A DNA stretch of 56,140 nucleotides from Porphyromonadaceae bacterium (GTDB taxonomy: Bacteria; Bacteroidota; Bacteroidia; Bacteroidales; Dysgonomonadaceae). Under the pieces are notes generated by a model. That model made no database searches and was not told the origin of the DNA. It was given only the letters and a program-made list of their open reading frames with translations. This document shows, piece by piece, positions 24,496-33,330 of this stretch. Both the position numbers and the translations under genes were made by a program. Location: the NCBI GenBank assembly GCA_022840285.1, contig JALHIE010000002.1:1-56140 (forward strand), written 5' to 3'. Numbering within the stretch: the first letter of the stretch is position 1; each line of letters opens with the position of its first letter.

Positions 24496-25767
24496 ATGAG
24501 GGAGTCCGTATTTTTCTTTCTGTTGTGCCTTTCGTTGACTGCACCGGCTTCCGGTCCGGTAAAGATTGGCGTGATCAGCGACGTTCATTTCCTCTCCCAA
24601 AAACTTACCTCCGAAAGCGAAGCACTTGCCGCATTCGAGCGCGCTACCGGCAGAAACATTCGCGATCTACACGAAGTCCTGGACTCTGTTTTGCTCGATT
24701 TTCAAAAAAAGGAGGTCGATGTTTTGCTTGTTTCCGGAGACCTGACCAATCACGGAGAACGGCAAAGTCACATCGACTTGACAGAAAAACTGGAACGGAT
24801 TCGACAAAGTGGAACAAAGGTATTCGTTGTTCCCGGAAACCACGACATCAACGTTCCCGACTCAAAAGCGTATACCGGTGAAAGAGCAGTGTCCGTTGAG
24901 AGCATATCAAGTGACGAGTTTGCGCAACGGTATGCTCCTTTCGGATACGGGGATGCATTTTGCAGGGACACCTCTTCGTTGAGCTACGCTGCTGAAATTA
25001 ATGAAAGAACGTGGTTGCTCTGCTTCGACACCAACCGTTATCAGGATCACACCAACACCTCCATAACCGGTGGGCGGATTCTTCCGCAAACCGTGCAGTG
25101 GGCGGAATCCATTCTTCGCGTAGCAAGAGCGAGAAACATCGCTGTGCTGGGAATGATGCACCACGGTTTAGTAGAGCACATGCCTTATCAATCTGATTTT
25201 TTCGCCGATTACCTGATAGAAGAGTGGCAAGAAAATGCCGGCATACTTGCGGATGCGGGCTTAAAAGTAGTCTTCACGGGACATTTTCATTCCAACGACA
25301 TCAGCCTGTTTACCTCTCCTTCCGGGAATACCGTTTACGATGTAGAGACGGCAAGCCTGGCGATGTACCCGTTTGCATACCGGACAATGCAATTGGTTGA
25401 TGGGAAGTTGTCCATCGATACACATTTCGTCACCTCGGTTTCAGGGAATCCCGGCCTGGCAGATCAATACCGTACGCAACTAGAGGCCGTTACCCGTAGG
25501 GTGGCAAGAAGCCGGATAAAAGGTTCCGGGATCTCCCTACCGGTCGAAACGGAGGATGCACTGGTAAAACTTATTGTCATGATGCAACTGATACACGTGC
25601 GTGGTGATGAAGTTCCCGATGATGAAATTAAAAGTGCTGTTCGCAGTTTTGCAGGGCTGCTGGATAACGAAGAGAGCGATCCCGATTTTCTGTTCGATTT
25701 TCCGCCTGCAGACAACCGATTGGTAATTGATTTGGGAACAACAAGCTCCGATGTCGAAAAAGATTGA
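24496..25767 (+). CDS. secreted calcineurin-like metallophosphoesterase
   Basis: A 423-residue protein with a short signal peptide (residues 1-19) and the five blocks of the metallophosphoesterase fold: I-S-D-V-H-F, V-S-G-D-L-T-N-H-G, V-P-G-N-H-D-I-N, M-M-H-H-G-L and F-T-G-H-F-H-S-N-D, which supply the two-metal ligands. The C-terminal 120 residues are helical and family-specific. The substrate is unknown. Its TGA stop is immediately followed by the rnhB ATG, giving tight coupling with the nuclease genes on either side; extracellular nucleic-acid or nucleotide scavenging is a plausible but unproven role for the endonuclease and this enzyme. Confidence 0.88.
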   Translation: MRESVFFFLLCLSLTAPASGPVKIGVISDVHFLSQKLTSESEALAAFERATGRNIRDLHEVLDSVLLDFQKKEVDVLLVSGDLTNHGERQSHIDLTEKLERIRQSGTKVFVVPGNHDINVPDSKAYTGERAVSVESISSDEFAQRYAPFGYGDAFCRDTSSLSYAAEINERTWLLCFDTNRYQDHTNTSITGGRILPQTVQWAESILRVARARNIAVLGMMHHGLVEHMPYQSDFFADYLIEEWQENAGILADAGLKVVFTGHFHSNDISLFTSPSGNTVYDVETASLAMYPFAYRTMQLVDGKLSIDTHFVTSVSGNPGLADQYRTQLEAVTRRVARSRIKGSGISLPVETEDALVKLIVMMQLIHVRGDEVPDDEIKSAVRSFAGLLDNEESDPDFLFDFPPADNRLVIDLGTTSSDVEKD

Positions 25768-26391
25768 ATGAGGCAGGCAAAAAAACATACTCCCCTCCTG
25801 TCATGCATGCACCCGGACCGCATAGAAGCCGGATGCGACGAAGCCGGACGTGGATGCCTTGCCGGCCCTGTCTTTGCGGCCGCAGTTGTCCTCAAACCCG
25901 AATTCCGGTGCGAAGGACTGAACGACTCCAAGCAATTGCCGGAGCGGGAGCGAAGTCGCCTCCGGCCCGTCATTGAACAAAACGCATTGTGCTACGCCGT
26001 TGAAATGTGCACTCCGGATGAAATTGACGAACTAAATATCCTCTGGGCATCGGTTAAAGCCATGCACAAAGCCTTGGACAGACTGACCGTAACACCCGAC
26101 CATATCCTGATTGACGGGAACCGGTTTCACCCGTTCCAGCAGATTCCGTACACATGTGTGATAAAAGGTGACGGGAAATACTTATCGATCGCGGCGGCAT
26201 CGGTATTGGCAAAAACATACCGGGACGAGTATATGCAAAACCTGCACAATCAGTTTCCCGTCTACGGATGGGCTCGAAACAAAGGGTACCCTACGATCAC
26301 ACACCGCGAGGCGATAAGACAACACGGCATTACCGTGCATCACCGGAAGACATTTCACTTGATCGAAAAACAGCTGACGTTCGAGTGGTAA
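25768..26391 (+). CDS. rnhB: ribonuclease HII
   Basis: Removes RNA from RNA-DNA hybrids, including single ribonucleotides. The 207-residue protein shows the catalytic G-C-D-E-A-G-R-G-C-L-A-G-P-V (two acidic residues), I-L-I-D-G-N-R-F (third acidic residue), V-I-K-G-D-G-K-Y-L-S-I-A-A-A-S-V-L-A-K and W-x-x-N-K-G-Y-P-T. The ATG at 25768 abuts the preceding stop; an internal ATG about 13 codons on is also possible because many orthologues begin near C-M-H-P-D-R-I-E-A-G. It is convergent with the carbonic anhydrase. Confidence 0.95.
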   Translation: MRQAKKHTPLLSCMHPDRIEAGCDEAGRGCLAGPVFAAAVVLKPEFRCEGLNDSKQLPERERSRLRPVIEQNALCYAVEMCTPDEIDELNILWASVKAMHKALDRLTVTPDHILIDGNRFHPFQQIPYTCVIKGDGKYLSIAAASVLAKTYRDEYMQNLHNQFPVYGWARNKGYPTITHREAIRQHGITVHHRKTFHLIEKQLTFEW

Positions 26392-26403
26392 ACGGAAAGT
26401 TCA

Positions 26404-27069
26404 TTACTCGACCCGGATAAACTGCTTTCGTTTTTTGTCGTAATTGTAAATCTCTCCCTTGTCTATAAGGTAGTACCAGCCCATCACGTTTAAACGCCCC
26501 TCTTTAACCCGTTTTCGGATATAAGGGTATTTCATCAGGTGATTCACCTGTTCCACCACATTCATTTTTTCGGTAAAAGCACTGCGCTCTTCAAGACTGA
26601 TCTTATTTCCGGCTATTTGTTCCTCCACGACCTTTTTCACCGGCGATGCCAGTTCGAGCCATTTTTTTGTATGCGGAAGATCGTTGAGTTCTTTGTCCTG
26701 ATATAAGGCTGCACACCCCCCGCAGTTGGAATGGCCACAAACCACAATATTGCTGACGTTCATCTGATTAACAGCATATTCTATAACAGCAGACGTGGCA
26801 AGGAACGTATCGGAATATTTTTTGTAGTAAGGGACCAGGTTGGCTATGTTTCTTACTACGAACAGTTCGCCGGGAAAAGTCTGGGTCACCAGATGCGGAA
26901 CGACACGTGAGTCGGAACATCCGATAAACAGCGTATGTGGATTTTGTTGTTGTCCGAGTGCCTCAAAGAATTGCTGGCGAGGGATAAATTCATTTGCTTT
27001 AAAATCGCGAATCCCTTCAAACAAACGGTTATAATCGATAGGGGGGGACTTTTCCGACATACGTCTCAT
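26404..27069 (-). CDS. beta-class carbonic anhydrase
   Basis: Hydrates CO2 to bicarbonate. The 221-residue protein has the zinc-site motifs F-I-G-C-S-D-S-R-V (cysteine at about 50, Asp-Arg pair) and V-V-C-G-H-S-N-C-G-G (His about 112, Cys about 115). Family-typical length. A second in-frame ATG lies three codons in; either could be used. The gene is a single unit between convergent rnhB and the tex gene upstream on the same strand; no promoter was identified in the 71-base gap to tex. Confidence 0.93.
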   Translation of the reverse strand: MRRMSEKSPPIDYNRLFEGIRDFKANEFIPRQQFFEALGQQQNPHTLFIGCSDSRVVPHLVTQTFPGELFVVRNIANLVPYYKKYSDTFLATSAVIEYAVNQMNVSNIVVCGHSNCGGCAALYQDKELNDLPHTKKWLELASPVKKVVEEQIAGNKISLEERSAFTEKMNVVEQVNHLMKYPYIRKRVKEGRLNVMGWYYLIDKGEIYNYDKKRKQFIRVE

Positions 27070-27140
27070 TTTTTCGGTAAATAAAACAGTAAACGTTTAA
27101 AGTCCCGTTTCGGTTCTGAAGAAAGAACAAAAGAGAAGAT

Positions 27141-29270
27141 TCACACGTTTTTCATGCTCAACTGGATCCGTTTTCGTTCCAAGTCGACCGATAAGACTTT
27201 TACTTTAACATGCTGATGCAGTGAAACCACATCGGTGGGGTTCGATACGAAGCGGTCGGCCAGTTCCGAAATATGAACCAGGCCATTTTCCTTGATGCCA
27301 AAATCCACGAAACAACCGAAGTTGGTGATGTTGGTCACGATCCCATTCACGACCGCTCCTTCTTTTACGTCGGAAATGGTGCGAATAGTGGGATCAAACT
27401 CCAATACCTGTACTTTCGTGCGCGGGTCTCGACCGGGTTTTTCAAGCTCTTGCAGGATATCGGTCAGCGTTTCGGTACCGGTGGTTTCATTTTTATAACG
27501 GTTGATGTCGATGACGTCAATAAACGATTTATTGCTGATCAGCTCTTTGACGGAACATTTCAGGTCTTTGGCCATCCTCTCGACCACCGGATAGCTTTCC
27601 GGATGAACGGCGGAGTTATCGAGCGGATTTTCGGCGTCGGGAATCCGAAGAAATCCGGCACATTGCTCGAAGGCTTTTTCACCCAGACGGGGAACTTTTC
27701 TCAAGGCTGCACGTGTGCGAAAAGAACCGTTCTCGGCACGGTAGTTCACGATATTCTGCGCCAGCGATTCGCCCAAACCTGAAACATACATCAGCAAATG
27801 CTTGCTCGCCGTGTTGAGGTTAACCCCCACAAGGTTCACGCAGCTTTCTACGGTCTGATCCAGGGAACGTTTCAGTTTTGCCTGGTCCACATCGTGCTGA
27901 TACTGCCCCACCCCGATGGATTTCGGATCAATTTTCACCAGCTCCGCGAGCGGATCACTTAACCTCCTGCCGATAGAGACTGCCCCGCGGACCGTGACAT
28001 CATACTCCGGAAATTCTTCACGTGCCGTCTTCGATGCCGAATATACGGAAGCACCGTTTTCGCTCACCACAAAAACTTTCACTTCCCGGTCGTACCTCAG
28101 GTTCGCTATGAACCGCTCGGTCTCACGGCTTGCCGTACCGTTGCCGATGGCAATCGCATCGATGCGGTAAGTGGAAACCAGCTTGGAAACCTTGCCCGCC
28201 GACTTCGAAAATTCGTTGTGCGGTGGATGCGGATAAATGGTTTCGTTGTGCAGTAAATTGCCTTGCTCGTCCAGGCAAACGAGCTTACATCCCGTCCGGT
28301 ATCCCGGGTCGACGGCCAGTATCCGTTTCTGCCCCAGTGGAGGTGAAAGCAGAAGCTGGCGCAGGTTTTCGGCAAAAATAGCTATAGCGGCCTCGTCGGC
28401 TTTTTCCTTGGAAAGGTTGGCAAACTCAGTCTCAATAGAAGGCTTGAGCAAGCGTTTATAAGCATCCTCCACCGCTTTTTCAACGTAATCCGCTGCTTCA
28501 CTATCGTTTTTGGCGTATCGGGGCACCAGCTTATCCAGGCATTTTTTATCGTCGGGAGAGACCGAAACACGCAGAAACCCTTCCGATTCTCCGCGACGGA
28601 TGGCAAGAAGACGATGCGACGGACATCGGGAAAGGAGGGTTGAGAAATCAAAATAATCCCTGTACTTTTCGCCTTCCTGTTCTTTGTCTTTTATTACTTT
28701 GGCGGTTATCACCGCTTCACGGGCAAAAATGTTCCGTACGAGTTGACGGGCTTTTTCATCTTCGTTTACCCATTCGGCAATAATGTCGCATGCCCCTTTT
28801 AATGCTGAAACGGTATCGGCAACTTCTTCCCCGGTAAACTGTCCGGCTTTCACTTCAACCGATTCTGCCTGCTGCAACATCAGCCATTTCGCCAAGGGTT
28901 CCAACCCCCTTTTCCTGGCCAATTCAGCGCGCGTCTGTCGCTTGGGTTTGTAAGGCAGGTAAATGTCTTCCAGCTCAACGGCATCCCGGCAGTTCTCGAT
29001 TCTTTCTTTCAGTTCCGGGGTCAGTTTCTCCTGTTCTTCGATGGACGACAGAACGGTTTTTTTTCGTTTTTCGAGCTCGATAAATTTATCATTCAGTGAT
29101 TTAATTTCGGCGATTTGCACCTCGTCCAATGCTCCGGTAGCCTCTTTTCGGTAACGGCTGATAAATGGAATGGTGGCACCTCCGTCCAACAGTTTGACGG
29201 TGTTCTCTACGCTGTTAAGGCGGATATTCAAAGCGCTGGAAATAAGCGAAAGGATGACGGATCTATTCAT
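27141..29270 (-). CDS. tex: Tex-family S1 RNA-binding transcription accessory protein
   Basis: A 709-residue Tex protein from the ATG at 29270 (MNRSVILSLISSALNI); the frame is open to 29303 but that stretch holds the promoter. Order: helical Tex N-terminal domain (1-190), central region, YqgF-like RNase H fold at about 315-440 (R-I-L-A-V-D-P-G-Y-R-T-G-C-K), helix-hairpin-helix repeats at about 485-560 and a C-terminal S1 domain (V-V-N-G-I-V-T-N-I-T-N-F-G-C-F-V-D-F-G) at about 630-705. Tex proteins act in transcription and RNA handling. Divergent from radA. Confidence 0.95.
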   Translation of the reverse strand: MNRSVILSLISSALNIRLNSVENTVKLLDGGATIPFISRYRKEATGALDEVQIAEIKSLNDKFIELEKRKKTVLSSIEEQEKLTPELKERIENCRDAVELEDIYLPYKPKRQTRAELARKRGLEPLAKWLMLQQAESVEVKAGQFTGEEVADTVSALKGACDIIAEWVNEDEKARQLVRNIFAREAVITAKVIKDKEQEGEKYRDYFDFSTLLSRCPSHRLLAIRRGESEGFLRVSVSPDDKKCLDKLVPRYAKNDSEAADYVEKAVEDAYKRLLKPSIETEFANLSKEKADEAAIAIFAENLRQLLLSPPLGQKRILAVDPGYRTGCKLVCLDEQGNLLHNETIYPHPPHNEFSKSAGKVSKLVSTYRIDAIAIGNGTASRETERFIANLRYDREVKVFVVSENGASVYSASKTAREEFPEYDVTVRGAVSIGRRLSDPLAELVKIDPKSIGVGQYQHDVDQAKLKRSLDQTVESCVNLVGVNLNTASKHLLMYVSGLGESLAQNIVNYRAENGSFRTRAALRKVPRLGEKAFEQCAGFLRIPDAENPLDNSAVHPESYPVVERMAKDLKCSVKELISNKSFIDVIDINRYKNETTGTETLTDILQELEKPGRDPRTKVQVLEFDPTIRTISDVKEGAVVNGIVTNITNFGCFVDFGIKENGLVHISELADRFVSNPTDVVSLHQHVKVKVLSVDLERKRIQLSMKNV

Positions 29271-29292
29271 TTCAGATTTGTTTTTGAAGATA

Positions 29293-29300
29293 CAAAAATA
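29293..29300 (-). promoter_or_regulatory. tex promoter (-7 element)
   Basis: Minus-strand TATTTTTG, 23 bases before the tex ATG; -33 not clear. Confidence 0.45.
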
Positions 29301-29330
29301 CAAAAATGTTCAGAAGGGTAAAAATATCGC

Positions 29331-29338
29331 TATCTTTG
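29331..29338 (+). promoter_or_regulatory. radA promoter (-7 element)
   Basis: TATCTTTG, 42 bases before the radA ATG, in the short divergent region with tex; -33 not clear. Confidence 0.55.
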
Positions 29339-29379
29339 TATCCAGACTTTAATCTCATCGTCATACACGCTAACAAGGA

Positions 29380-30750
29380 ATGGCCAAACTGAAATCTACA
29401 TACTTTTGCACCAACTGCGGCAACGAATCGCCCAAATGGATGGGGAAATGCCCTGCCTGTGGCGAATGGGGATCACTGGTGGAAGAATTGGTGCGGAAAG
29501 ATTCCTCTTCAAAAATTATCGATACACGTTCGTTCGAAAGTGCTAAGAGCCGACCGCTATCGCTTCACGAGATAAGGGCAGAACAAGAACCCCGCATCGA
29601 TATGAACGACGAGGAATTAAACCGTGTGCTGGGTGGTGGACTGGTGCCTGCATCCTTAGTGCTGATTGGCGGAGAGCCGGGAATCGGTAAATCCACCCTC
29701 GTGTTGCAAACCGTACTGAAGCTGGGAGAGATTAGAACCCTCTACGTTTCGGGAGAAGAGAGCGCACGCCAACTGAAACTTAGAGCAGACCGCCTCGGTA
29801 TTAGAAATGACAACTGCCTGATTGTTTGCGAAACCAATCTCGATGAAATTTTCAACCACATTAGAAACACCTCCCCACAACTCGTTATCGTTGACTCCAT
29901 TCAGACCGTTTACAGCGATGCCATGGAGTCGTCTCCCGGAAGTATTTCCCAGGTGCGTGAATGTGCTGCGTCCATTCTCAAGTTTGCCAAGCAATCGGGA
30001 ACACCCGTCATTCTTATCGGCCACATCACCAAAGAGGGTAACATTGCCGGACCCAAGGTACTGGAACATATTGTAGATACTGTGTTGCAGTTCGAAGGCG
30101 ACCAGCATTACATGTACCGCATATTACGAAGCATCAAGAACCGGTTTGGCAGTACATCGGAACTGGGTATCTATGAGATGAATCAATCGGGGCTCCGCGA
30201 GGTAAATAATCCCTCTGAACTTTTGCTTACCCAGAACCACGAAGGACTGAGTGGCGTAGTCATTTCAGCGGTAATTGAGGGCGTTCGCCCTTTTCTTATC
30301 GAAACGCAGGCATTGGTGAGCACGGCAGCGTACGGCGGGAATCCGCAACGTTCGGCTACCGGATTCGATATCCGGCGCATGAACATGCTACTGGCGGTAC
30401 TGGAGAAACGGGCCGGATTTAAATTGGCACAAAAGGATGTTTTCCTGAACATTGCCGGGGGGTTGCGTGTGAACGACCCGGGGATGGATCTGGCGGTAAT
30501 CAGCTCGGTCCTTTCGTCGAGCCTGGACATGGCTGTAGACAGGGATACCTGCCTCACCGGAGAGGTTGGATTATCGGGCGAAATCCGCCCGGTAAACCGC
30601 ATCGAACAACGGATTACAGAAGCCGAAAAGCTGGGCTTCTCGCGCATTATCGTTCCAGCCAACAACCTGAAAGGTTTTAAGTCAAAAGTAAAAATTGAAA
30701 TTGTGCAGGTGAAGAAAGTGAGCGACGCGTTTCGGTTATTATTTTCATAA
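29380..30750 (+). CDS. radA: DNA repair protein RadA
   Basis: RecA-like ATPase that drives branch migration during recombinational repair. The 456-residue protein has an N-terminal C4 zinc finger (C-T-N-C then C-P-A-C-G-E-W, residues 10-30), Walker A G-E-P-G-I-G-K-S-T at about 99-107, the RadA-specific I-K-N-R-F-G-S at about 253-259, and a Lon-protease-like C-terminal domain (L-T-G-E-V-G-L-S-G-E-I-R-P-V). Full length. Followed by the tRNA-Cys gene, which has its own promoter. Confidence 0.96.
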   Translation: MAKLKSTYFCTNCGNESPKWMGKCPACGEWGSLVEELVRKDSSSKIIDTRSFESAKSRPLSLHEIRAEQEPRIDMNDEELNRVLGGGLVPASLVLIGGEPGIGKSTLVLQTVLKLGEIRTLYVSGEESARQLKLRADRLGIRNDNCLIVCETNLDEIFNHIRNTSPQLVIVDSIQTVYSDAMESSPGSISQVRECAASILKFAKQSGTPVILIGHITKEGNIAGPKVLEHIVDTVLQFEGDQHYMYRILRSIKNRFGSTSELGIYEMNQSGLREVNNPSELLLTQNHEGLSGVVISAVIEGVRPFLIETQALVSTAAYGGNPQRSATGFDIRRMNMLLAVLEKRAGFKLAQKDVFLNIAGGLRVNDPGMDLAVISSVLSSSLDMAVDRDTCLTGEVGLSGEIRPVNRIEQRITEAEKLGFSRIIVPANNLKGFKSKVKIEIVQVKKVSDAFRLLFS

Positions 30751-30765
30751 ATTGTAGGGAAGAGT

Positions 30766-30796
30766 TTTGCTCACAAAAATAAATGCATTATCTTTG
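30766..30796 (+). promoter_or_regulatory. tRNA-Cys promoter
   Basis: -33 TTTG (30766-30769), 19 bp spacer, -7 TATCTTTG (30789-30796): a full consensus Bacteroidales promoter 20 bases before the tRNA. Confidence 0.8.
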
Positions 30797-30816
30797 CATT
30801 CGCTTTATGCAAAATC

Positions 30817-30887
30817 GGTACCTTGACCGAGTGGCTAGGTAGCGGTCTGCAAAACCGTCTACGGCGGTTCGACTCCGCCAGGTACCT
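30817..30887 (+). tRNA. tRNA-Cys (GCA)
   Basis: A complete 71-base cloverleaf: acceptor arms GGTACCT (30817-30823) and AGGTACC (30880-30886), discriminator T as expected for cysteine, anticodon stem GCGGT/ACCGT around loop CTGCAAA with anticodon GCA at 30849-30851, and T arm GGCGG-TTCGACT-CCGCC. CCA is not encoded. Confidence 0.95.
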
Positions 30888-30888
30888 C

Positions 30889-30950
30889 TGAAGAGAGGCC
30901 GTCTCAAAAGGAAGATTACTACTCCTGCGGGACGGCCTCTTCTCATTTTT
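30889..30950 (+). terminator. terminator after tRNA-Cys
   Basis: Perfect 10 bp arms AGAGGCCGTC (30894-30903) and GACGGCCTCT (30931-30940), then TCTCATTTTT. It sits between the tRNA and the convergent UspA gene; the T-run is on the plus side only. Confidence 0.7.
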
Positions 30951-32104
30951 CATAACCCCTTGATCACCAGGAGCGGCGTGTCGGAATGGAAAAGCATCCT
31001 TCGTGCTATTCCCGGATTAAAGATACGGGCAAACAGTCCTCTTCTCGAGCTCGACATGGCGATCATATCTATCTTATGTTCCTTCACAAATTCTTCGAGT
31101 ACGACCTCGAGTTGCTTGTCACGGTCAATCACCTCATAATCAATATCGAGATCGGGATATTGTTCCTCCAGGTACTTTTGGGTTCCAGACAACTTGATTT
31201 CATCCCACATGTCCTCTTTCCTGGCCATATGTGCTAAATACACTTTGATGGGATAAGGTTTTATAAAACCCATCATAACATCGAAAGCCTTAAACTCACG
31301 CTCCCTGAAGTTGGTCAGGAACAGGATGTTTTTCATCTGAGAGATATCCTGGTCCTTTGAGTTTTCGGGAATGGCAAAAATCGGCGTCCTGCAGCCGTCA
31401 ATCACTTCAGCAGTGACACTGCCAATCAGGTCAAGGTCTTTTGCATTGCTTCCCCGGGTACCCATGACAATAGCCCGCGGACGTTGTTTTTTGGAATAGG
31501 AGATGATCTCTTCTTCGGGAAGGCCTTCCATCAGCATGTAGGTGAACTTGACATCGGGAAACTCTTTGTTGGCAATTCTCTCACGGATGTTTTTGACCAG
31601 CCTGTTCATTTCCGACTCCATCCTGTTCCGGATGTCTTTATAGAGATCCTTATCGGAGGTCTGGACCGAGAAAGAATCCCCGAAAGGTATGGCCATCGGA
31701 TAATAGGGGGTGAAGAAAGAGTGGACCAATTTTACTTCACAACCGATATCAAACGCAAGGTTAAACCCAAACTCACAGGTTTTCAAGGTATAGTTCGAAA
31801 AATCCACCGGGATCAATACCTCGTTTTTAACTTTCACTTTTTCGAGATCATCCTCCGACTCAACGTTAGAAGTGAAATCGACCTGCTCAATGACGGTAAG
31901 TGCCCTGGGCAGATCACTTTCGTTTATCCTGACACGGACGTTCCCCGGAACGGCAGGTTGAATAATGCTCACACCGTGAATAACAGCAGGAATTCCTTCC
32001 GACTCAAGGATCGACTTCAGGATGACCGCTTTTTCGTAAGAGTGAATCGCAACCGTTACCAGCTTCTCTTCAGGATTACCTGATTTTTTATCGTCTTTTT
32101 CCAT
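30950..32104 (-). CDS. DUF2007 domain fused to tandem universal stress protein domains
   Basis: A 384-residue cytoplasmic protein in three parts. Residues about 16-75 (V-T-V-A-I-H-S-Y-E-K-A-V-I-L-K-S-I-L-E-S then G-I-P-A-V) match the DUF2007 'putative signal-transducing' fold. Residues about 92-245 are a UspA domain (V-L-I-P-V-D-F-S-N-Y) with a nucleotide loop M-G-T-R-G-S; residues about 258-384 are a second UspA domain (I-L-F-L-T-N-F-R) with a degenerate loop (M-S-S-S-R-R-G). Usp proteins respond to starvation and stress. The N-terminal DUF2007 addition is uncommon and suggests ligand sensing; that is inference. It may be read through from the HTH gene upstream, though a terminator lies between. 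Confidence 0.82.
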   Translation of the reverse strand: MEKDDKKSGNPEEKLVTVAIHSYEKAVILKSILESEGIPAVIHGVSIIQPAVPGNVRVRINESDLPRALTVIEQVDFTSNVESEDDLEKVKVKNEVLIPVDFSNYTLKTCEFGFNLAFDIGCEVKLVHSFFTPYYPMAIPFGDSFSVQTSDKDLYKDIRNRMESEMNRLVKNIRERIANKEFPDVKFTYMLMEGLPEEEIISYSKKQRPRAIVMGTRGSNAKDLDLIGSVTAEVIDGCRTPIFAIPENSKDQDISQMKNILFLTNFREREFKAFDVMMGFIKPYPIKVYLAHMARKEDMWDEIKLSGTQKYLEEQYPDLDIDYEVIDRDKQLEVVLEEFVKEHKIDMIAMSSSRRGLFARIFNPGIARRMLFHSDTPLLVIKGL

Positions 32105-32138
32105 GTTCTTGTCGTTAAAATGGTTATAGCTATCAAAA

Positions 32139-32182
32139 GAAAAAACCCAATATTTGCCTGTAATCCATCAAATATTGGGCTT
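32139..32182 (-). terminator. terminator of the small HTH gene
   Basis: Arms 32146-32156 and 32169-32179 are perfectly complementary over 11 bp; minus-strand tail TTTTTTCTTTT. Located 20 bases after the HTH stop and 35 bases before the UspA ATG. Confidence 0.85.
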
Positions 32183-32198
32183 CATCTCTCAGGATGGA

Positions 32199-32495
32199 TT
32201 AGAGATTATCCTCTTCCTCAACAGGTTCTGCCTGATAGACGGGATAATCCTCAAGTCCCAATATGGACAACGCTTTATCGAATATAGTAGAGTCATCTAA
32301 AACAACTATACCGCCATCGGGACCGGGCTCGATATGAACACCGATACTTTTGCCTTCTTTGTAGTTGTATCCACCAAAATAGTTTCTTACCGTTTCGGGT
32401 TTTAGTCCCAATTCCTCAGCTATCCGGTGGATACTACCGTCAGGGAGCTTGTCTTTCAATGCTCTTAATTCGTTAAAAGTGAGAGTTCTTGCCAT
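32199..32495 (-). CDS. small helix-turn-helix DNA-binding protein
   Basis: A 98-residue protein. Residues about 8-40 read as a helix-turn-helix (L-R-A-L-K-D-K-L-P-D-G-S-I-H-R-I-A-E-E-L-G-L-K-P-E-T-V-R-N-Y-F) and the tail is acidic (E-E-E-D-N-L). I recall similar Bacteroidales proteins annotated only as DNA-binding. The gene stands alone with a strong terminator. An inverted repeat (32577-32602) about 80 bases upstream could be its operator, but that is speculative because it also lies just after the PAP2 stop. Confidence 0.65.
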   Translation of the reverse strand: MARTLTFNELRALKDKLPDGSIHRIAEELGLKPETVRNYFGGYNYKEGKSIGVHIEPGPDGGIVVLDDSTIFDKALSILGLEDYPVYQAEPVEEEDNL

Positions 32496-32576
32496 GGTTA
32501 CTTAATTTTTATGATTGATAAATCTCGTTAGTGAATTATGCCCTAAACTTACACAATATTTCAGATAACGCCAATT

Positions 32577-32602
32577 ATTTTCGTCAAAAAAATGACGAAA
32601 AT
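32577..32602. repeat. perfect inverted repeat between PAP2 and the HTH gene
   Basis: ATTTTCGTCA (32577-32586), six A, then TGACGAAAAT (32593-32602). No T-run follows on either strand outside the loop, so it is not a typical terminator; a protein-binding palindrome is possible. Confidence 0.5.
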
Positions 32603-32628
32603 GTTACTTCGTATCCTCTAAACAAACT

Positions 32629-33330
32629 TCAATGTGGTAAAGTTGCTAAAAAAGGGCTAAAAAATAGTATTAAAAGTATATAGATCGCAAACAGGATGCC
32701 GGCGATCCTGCTGCTTTTCGCAGGATAGGCAGACAACCGGCTTTCAGAAACCGGAACATGGAAGCAGCGGATCCTTACCCATACATAAAGCTCGTATAGC
32801 ATCCAGGCAAGCAACGATCCGATAATGGCTCCGGCAACAATATCGGAAACAAAATGTACGCCCAGGTAGATTCTCGAATAGCTGTTGAGGATCGCCCAGG
32901 CGAAGACAGGCAGGGTAACCCACCGGTTCCTGAAAACAAGCGAAAAGAAGACAGCCAAGCCAAAACTGTTGGTGGCATGCCCGGATATAAATCCAAATCT
33001 TCCGCCCCGGTAGTTGTTAACGGTATCTACCAACTCCCTGAAATCGGGATGGTGCGTGGGACGGAATCGTTCAAAAAAGGGCTTGAACAACCCCGAAGAA
33101 ACCTGGTCGCACAAGGCAAACAGCAAAACAAGAAAAACGGTTGCCAGAACACCTTCCCTTCGCGGCGACCGGTAGAAAAACATGACCACAAGAAACAACA
33201 GCAACGGTACCCAAACGAACCGGCCGGTAAAAGTCCAGAAGAATTGGTCCAGAAAAACTGAATCGCTGCCGTTCAAAGCAAAAAAAAGATCCCGTTCTGC
33301 CGGTAAAAGGTTTTCAACCGCTTCTTTCAT
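32629..33330 (-). CDS. PAP2 family membrane phosphatase
   Basis: A 233-residue integral membrane protein with five to six hydrophobic segments and the three phosphatase motifs: K-x6-R-P in K-P-F-F-E-R-F-R-P-T (about 77-86), F-I-S-G-H-A-T (about 113-119) and S-R-x5-H-x3-D in S-R-I-Y-L-G-V-H-F-V-S-D. PAP2 enzymes remove phosphate from lipid substrates such as phosphatidic acid, undecaprenyl pyrophosphate or lipid A. Its ATG overlaps the batE stop by four bases, so it is translated with the Bat operon. The substrate is not decidable from sequence. Confidence 0.9.
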   Translation of the reverse strand: MKEAVENLLPAERDLFFALNGSDSVFLDQFFWTFTGRFVWVPLLLFLVVMFFYRSPRREGVLATVFLVLLFALCDQVSSGLFKPFFERFRPTHHPDFRELVDTVNNYRGGRFGFISGHATNSFGLAVFFSLVFRNRWVTLPVFAWAILNSYSRIYLGVHFVSDIVAGAIIGSLLAWMLYELYVWVRIRCFHVPVSESRLSAYPAKSSRIAGILFAIYILLILFFSPFLATLPH

